DNA of 64,000 nucleotides. Origin: Isoetes taiwanensis (taxonomy: Eukaryota > Streptophyta > Lycopodiopsida > Isoetales > Isoetaceae). Both the position numbers and the translations under genes were made by a program. This document shows positions 59,701 to 64,000 of this stretch, piece by piece (the stretch's first letter is position 1; each line of letters begins with the position of its first letter). Under the pieces are notes generated by a model, which was given only the letters and a program-made list of their open reading frames with translations, had not been told where the DNA came from and searched no databases. The DNA is taken from NCBI GenBank assembly GCA_021234155.1, contig JAJEKV010000512.1, positions 62,001 to 126,000 on the forward strand, read 5' to 3'.

Positions 59701-61704
59701 TGATATGGATATGGTAGCTCGGGGGAGTGGCCTTGAACGTTGGTCTTGGTGGACTAGCATGGGTGTGTGAGAAGGGCAAACTAATAGCATGGCAAGGCAA
59801 TTAAAAGGCAATTGTAAGGCAATTAAAAGGCAATTGTAATGGTTATGGTCAAATAATATCTATTAAGCCAAGCTAATCTTCTTGATAATATCTCAGTCCA
59901 AAAATAGCAGTTTCAAAAAGGCCAATTTCAAACGCTCATATCTCAGCGAATATAAGTCTGATTATTGCGACCCAGGGCTCATTGGAAAGCTCTCAGTGTC
60001 TAGTTTCCGGATTGGGGTCGCCCATTCGATAACTCCTTGTGGATCGTGAGATATCGCCAAAAGAGTGGCCGTGGGTCAGACTGGACTGCACAGCCAAGAT
60101 TGCCTTTTTGAAGAGAACCAAGCTACTTGCCTAGAAATTGCCTTAGCCTTACGCCTTCTTTGTTAATCTGCCAGTTCTCAACACCGGTTGGCCCGGTTGG
60201 GTGGAGAACTGCCATTATTTGCCTTGTATTGAGAATCTTCCTCTAGTTTTGGTGAACTAGAGCCGGATCATTCTGAGCTATTGGTGTAGTTCATATCAAT
60301 TGGTGTAACTCGTATCTTATGTTCATTGGATCTGTGCTTATTTGACTTCTTATTTCATACTTAGATCATTTTGTCATTGCTAAAGGTTTATTCTGTGGAT
60401 TCTGTAGCAAACCTAGACGGTTTACAGATTACGAGATTATGATTTGTTTGAGGAGATCTGGTATCCTATTTAGAGGAGATAAAAGGTATGGTTTATTGTT
60501 GTGAACCTATAAAAGGTATGGTTTATTGTTGTGAACCATATCAATTGGTATCAGAGCCAAGCTATTCCTAAAGATTGCAAAGACTTCCGGTTGGTGCTGG
60601 AGATTGCAAACAGGAATAGAGGACCTTATTCTAGCTATTCTTGATGTTTGTAAGTCATCTAGTTGGTGCTAGTGATTGCAAACTGGAATAGAATTCCTCC
60701 ACCTGAAAATCTAAATGATTTTCTTCCTATGAATTTCAAATTTTAACTTCTTGGATCATTCTTTCCAATCCGATTCTACCCAGAGTAATCAACCTTTCGA
60801 TATCAGTATGACAAAATTATTTGTTGCGGGGAAATATATAGGTGCTTGGTGATTGGTGATGTGGAATAAGTAGAGGAAATTAAGCCTAATCTTCCTTATC
60901 AATCCATTTCATTTGCCAAAATGGATCTCCTTCCAATCAAGCCTAACCAGAACTGACAATCCATCTCCTTGGCCAAGATGGATCTCTGTTGAAACTTTTC
61001 CTGCATCTACAGTGGTGGACGGATCAATCTTTCTGAACTCTTTATCCTTGATAAATCTTGAACTATTCCAAACTAAACGAGTTTAGTGTGGTCCATTGTT
61101 TTAGTAAGATGTCTTAATAATGAATAAATGCGTAAGAAATTGTAGTTTAAAAGTAGAGGTGACTTCAAAATCATTAAAGATTTTAAAGGATTTGTGCCTT
61201 TAGAGAAATTGTAAATCTATTTTATAATTTTGTTGCTTCCTTTCAATGAATGATCATGCCATTAATAGTTGCACAATGGTTGGTGCCATAAGTGTTGATG
61301 TTAATGGATGACATTGAAATTCTAGATTGGTGTCTAGAGTTTTGAGCGATGAGTTGGCTCTTGGTTGAGTGGTCTTCAACAAGAACCCTTGATCTTTTCT
61401 TAATCTTGTCTTTATCTTAAAATTTAAATTTTATCTAGTAGATCTTAAGCTTTGCTAATATATCTCAAAAGAATAATCAAATCTTCCCTGAATCTTTATC
61501 TTAATCTTTAGCCACTTGAGGTTGTGATTGTCATAAATAGTTGGTGCTATTTTATGAAGTCATAATACTAGTCTTTGGTCCTTAAAATGGATTGAGTTGG
61601 TGTTCATGTACAAATTGAGTTGGTCCTCAATTGGATAAATTAAGTTGGTGCTTAATTTGTTTATGGACACAACCGAGGTCGATTGCCTTCAAAAAGGGAG
61701 GAAT
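59701..61704 (+). mobile_element. Array unit 11 (LTR 59,701-60,543)
   Basis: PBS intact at 60,546-60,558. Period 2,004 bp, as in the next unit. Confidence 0.92.
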
Positions 61705-63708
61705 TGATATGGATATGGTAGCTCGGGGGAGTGGCCTTGAACGTTGGTCTTGGTGGACTAGCATGGGTGTGTGAGAAGGGCAAACTAATAGCATGGCAAG
61801 GCAATTAAAAGGCAATTGTAAGGCAATTAAAAGGCAATTGTAATGGTTATGGTCAAATAATATCTATTAAGCCAAGCTAATCTTCTTGATAATATCTCGG
61901 TCAAAAATAGCGGTTTCAAAAAGGCCAATTTCAAACGCTCATATCTCAGCGAATATAAGTCTGATTATTGCGACCCAGGGCTCATTGGAAAGCTCTCAGT
62001 GTCTAGTTTCCGGATTGGGGTCGCCCATTCGATAACTCCTTGTGGATCGTGAGATATCGCCAAAAGAGTGGCCGTGGGTCAGACTGGACTGCACGACCAA
62101 GATTGCCTTTTGAAGAGAACCAAGCTACTTGCCTAGAAATTGCCTTAGCCTTCTGCTTTGTTGTTAATCTGCTAGTTCTCAACACCGGTTGCCCGGTTGG
62201 GTGGAGAACTGCCATTATTTGCCTTGTATTGAGAATCTTCCTCTAGTTTTGGTGAACTAGAGCCGGGATCATCCCGAGCTATTGGTGTAGTTCATATCAA
62301 TTGGTGTAACTTCATATCTTATGTTCATTGGATCTGTGCTTATTTGACTTCTTATTTCATACTTAGATCATTTTGTCATTGCTAAAGGTTTATTACGTGG
62401 ATTCTCAGTAGCAAACCTAGGCGGTTCTGATTACGAGATTATGATTTGTTTGAGGAGATCGGTATCCTATTTAGAGGAGATAAAAGGTATGGTTTATTGT
62501 TGTGAACCTATAAAAGGTATGGTTTATTGTTGTGAACCATATCAATTGGTATCGAGCCAAGCTATTCCTAAAGATTGCAAAGACTTCCGGTTGGTCTTTG
62601 GAGATTGCAAACAGGAATAGAGGACCTTATTCTGGCTATTCTTGATGTTTGTAAGTCATCTAGTTGGTGCTAGTGATTGCAAACTGGAATAGAATTCCTC
62701 CACCTGAAAATCTAAATGATTTTCTTCCTATGAATTTCAAATTTTAACTTCTTGGATCATTCTTTCCAATCCGATTCTACCCAGAGTAATCAACCTTTCG
62801 ATATCAGTATGACAAAATTATTTGTTGCAGGAAATATATAGGTGCAGGTGATTGGTGATGTGGAATAAGTAGAGGAAATTAAGCCTAATCTTCCTTATCA
62901 ATCCATTTCATTTGCCAAAATGGATCTCCTTCCAATCAAGCCTAACCAGAACTGACAATCCATCTCCTTGGCCAAGATGGATCTCTGTTGAAACTTTTCC
63001 TGCATCTACAGTGTGGACGGATCAATCTTTCTGAACTCTTTATCCTTGATAAATCTTGAACTATTCCAAACTAAACGAGTTTAGTGTGGTCCATTGTTTT
63101 AGTAAGATGTCTTAATAATGAATATCTGTCTGTAAGAAATTGTAGTTTAAAAGTAGAGGTGACTTCAAAATCTGTTAAAGATTTTAAAGGATTTGTGCCT
63201 TTAGAGAAATTGTAAATCTATTTTATAATTTTGTTGCTTCCTTTCAATGAATGATCATGCCATTAATAGTTGCACAATGGTTGGTGCCATAAGTGTTGAT
63301 GTTAATGGATGACATTGAAATTCTAGATTGGTGTCTAGAGTTTTGAGCAGTAGTTGGCGCTACTGGTTGGAGTCGGTGCTTCAACAAGAACCCTTGATCT
63401 TTTCTTAATCTTGTCTTTATCTTAAAATTTAAATTTTATCTAGTAGATCTTAAGCTTTGCTAATATATCTCAAAAGAATAATCAAATCTTCCCTGAATCT
63501 TTATCTTAATCTTTAGCCACAACAGTTGTGATTGTCATAAATAGTTGGTGCTATTTTATGAAGTCATAATACTAGTCTTTGGTCCTTAAAATGGATTGAG
63601 TTGGTGTTCATGTACAAATTGAGTTGGTCCTCAATTGGATAAATTAAGTTGGTGCTTAATTTGTTTATGGACACAACTGAGGTCAGTTGCCTTCAAAAAG
63701 GGAGGAAT
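61705..63708 (+). mobile_element. Array unit 12 (LTR 61,705-62,544), reference copy
   Basis: LTR 840 bp, interior 1,164 bp. PBS has one base missing (TGGTATCGAGCC). Purine run AAAAAGGGAGGAA at 63,696-63,708. The LTR 5' part carries a 22-bp tandem repeat of GGCAATTAAAAGGCAATTGT type; its 3' end carries a 30-bp tandem repeat starting ATAAAAGGTATGG. The interior contains no gag, protease, RT or integrase signature in any frame I read. Confidence 0.92.
62487..62544 (+). promoter_or_regulatory. Candidate TATA region in LTR 3' part (two 30-bp repeats)
   Basis: GATAAAAGG and CCTATAAAAGG are spaced 30 bp apart, directly before the LTR end. The second fits a TATA box, which would leave a very short R region. 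Present in all full units, which argues for function in the ancestral element. Confidence 0.4.
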
Positions 63709-64000
63709 TGATATGGATATGGTAGCTCGGGGGAGTGGCCTTGAACGTTGGTCTTGGTGGACTAGCATGGGTGTGTGAGAAGGGCAAACTAATAGCATGG
63801 CAAGGCAATTAAAAGGCAATTGTAAGGCAATTAAAAGGCAATTGTAATGGTTATGGTCAAATAATATCTATTAAGCCAAGCTAATCTTCTTGATAATATC
63901 TCAGTCCAAAAATAGCAGTTTCAAAAAGGCCAATTTCAAACGCTCATATCTCAGCGAATATAAGTCTGATTATTGCGACCCAGGGCTCATTGGAAAGCTC
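63709..64000 (+). mobile_element. Array unit 13, partial LTR
   Basis: First 292 bp of another LTR, cut by the window end, so the array extends further right. Confidence 0.95.

Larger units (their letters stand above)
39579..64000 (+). repeat. Head-to-tail LTR-interior array, about 2.0-kb period, at least 12 units
   Basis: LTR starts lie at 39,579; 41,608; 43,636; 45,643; 47,649; 49,665; 51,664; 53,673; 55,679; 57,694; 59,701; 61,705; 63,709. Periods range from 1,999 to 2,029 bp. Each LTR begins TGATATGG and ends CCATATCA, a perfect 8-bp inverted terminus. Two bases later comes the iMet PBS, and a purine run (AAAAAGGGAGGAA) sits before the next LTR in most units. So each unit has the layout of a complete retrotransposon sharing its LTR with the next. 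The array starts exactly at an LTR edge and continues past the window. Confidence 0.95.

Noticed and set aside
49995-62246. Recurring frames in the array LTRs (MWIVRYRQKSGRGSDWTA... on plus; MPFNCLAMLLVCPSHTPM... on minus)
   Set aside because: They recur because the LTR recurs; they lie in LTRs, are on both strands, vary in length by frameshift, and match no family.
40414-62558. TGGTATCAGAGCC as part of tRNA genes
   Set aside because: Only the 13-base PBS is present, with no cloverleaf around it; its place 2 bp after an LTR end shows its role.

Overview
The window looks like nuclear DNA from a land plant with a large, repeat-dominated genome. The evidence is LTR retrotransposons with tRNA-iMet primer sites, plant-type CACTA termini, a Ty3/gypsy element of Tat-like type, and a broken fragment of a PLS-type pentatricopeptide (PPR) gene. 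A fern, lycophyte or gymnosperm would fit, but I cannot name the species. I found no intact host gene, tRNA, rRNA or CRISPR. Almost every long open frame is a product of low-complexity or tandem DNA.

Layout. 0.3-3.5 kb: a non-autonomous TIR transposon (3-bp TSD) that contains a CACTA-type MITE and a 1.7-kb polypyrimidine tract. 3.7-4.0 kb: a CACTA terminus. 4.5-5.7 kb: a 573-bp tandem duplication. 5.7-10.6 kb: AT-rich DNA with Helitron-like starts, a small MITE and short tandem repeats. 10.66-13.86 kb: a 19-bp minisatellite split by a 448-bp solo LTR with a 5-bp TSD. 14.2-24.3 kb: an inverted repeat with arms of about 1 kb. Its left arm is broken by an 8.06-kb DNA transposon (14,427-22,487) that carries transposase remains and a nested, Helitron-like block with captured gene pieces. 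24.33-26.43 kb: a second block of the 19-bp minisatellite.

26.8-32.5 kb: a non-coding LTR element on the minus strand (LARD-like; LTRs up to about 1.9 kb). 32.7-38.1 kb: a decayed Ty3/gypsy element on the plus strand. Its remains read gag, zinc knuckle, RNase H-like, RT, RNase H, integrase; an RNase H domain upstream of RT is unusual. 39.58 kb to the window edge: a head-to-tail array with a period of about 2.0 kb. Each unit is a complete LTR (about 840 bp) plus a 1.16-kb non-coding interior with its own primer-binding site and, in most copies, a polypurine tract. At least 12 units share LTRs and the array runs off the right edge.

The most notable points are the LTR-interior array turning an apparently non-coding retrotransposon into a satellite, the domain order of the gypsy element, the nested insertion proved by its own empty site, and copy-to-copy differences that cluster at CAG/CTG/CCG sites. 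The last pattern suggests either methylation-linked base-calling error or methylation-driven decay, so frameshifts in this window should be read with caution.
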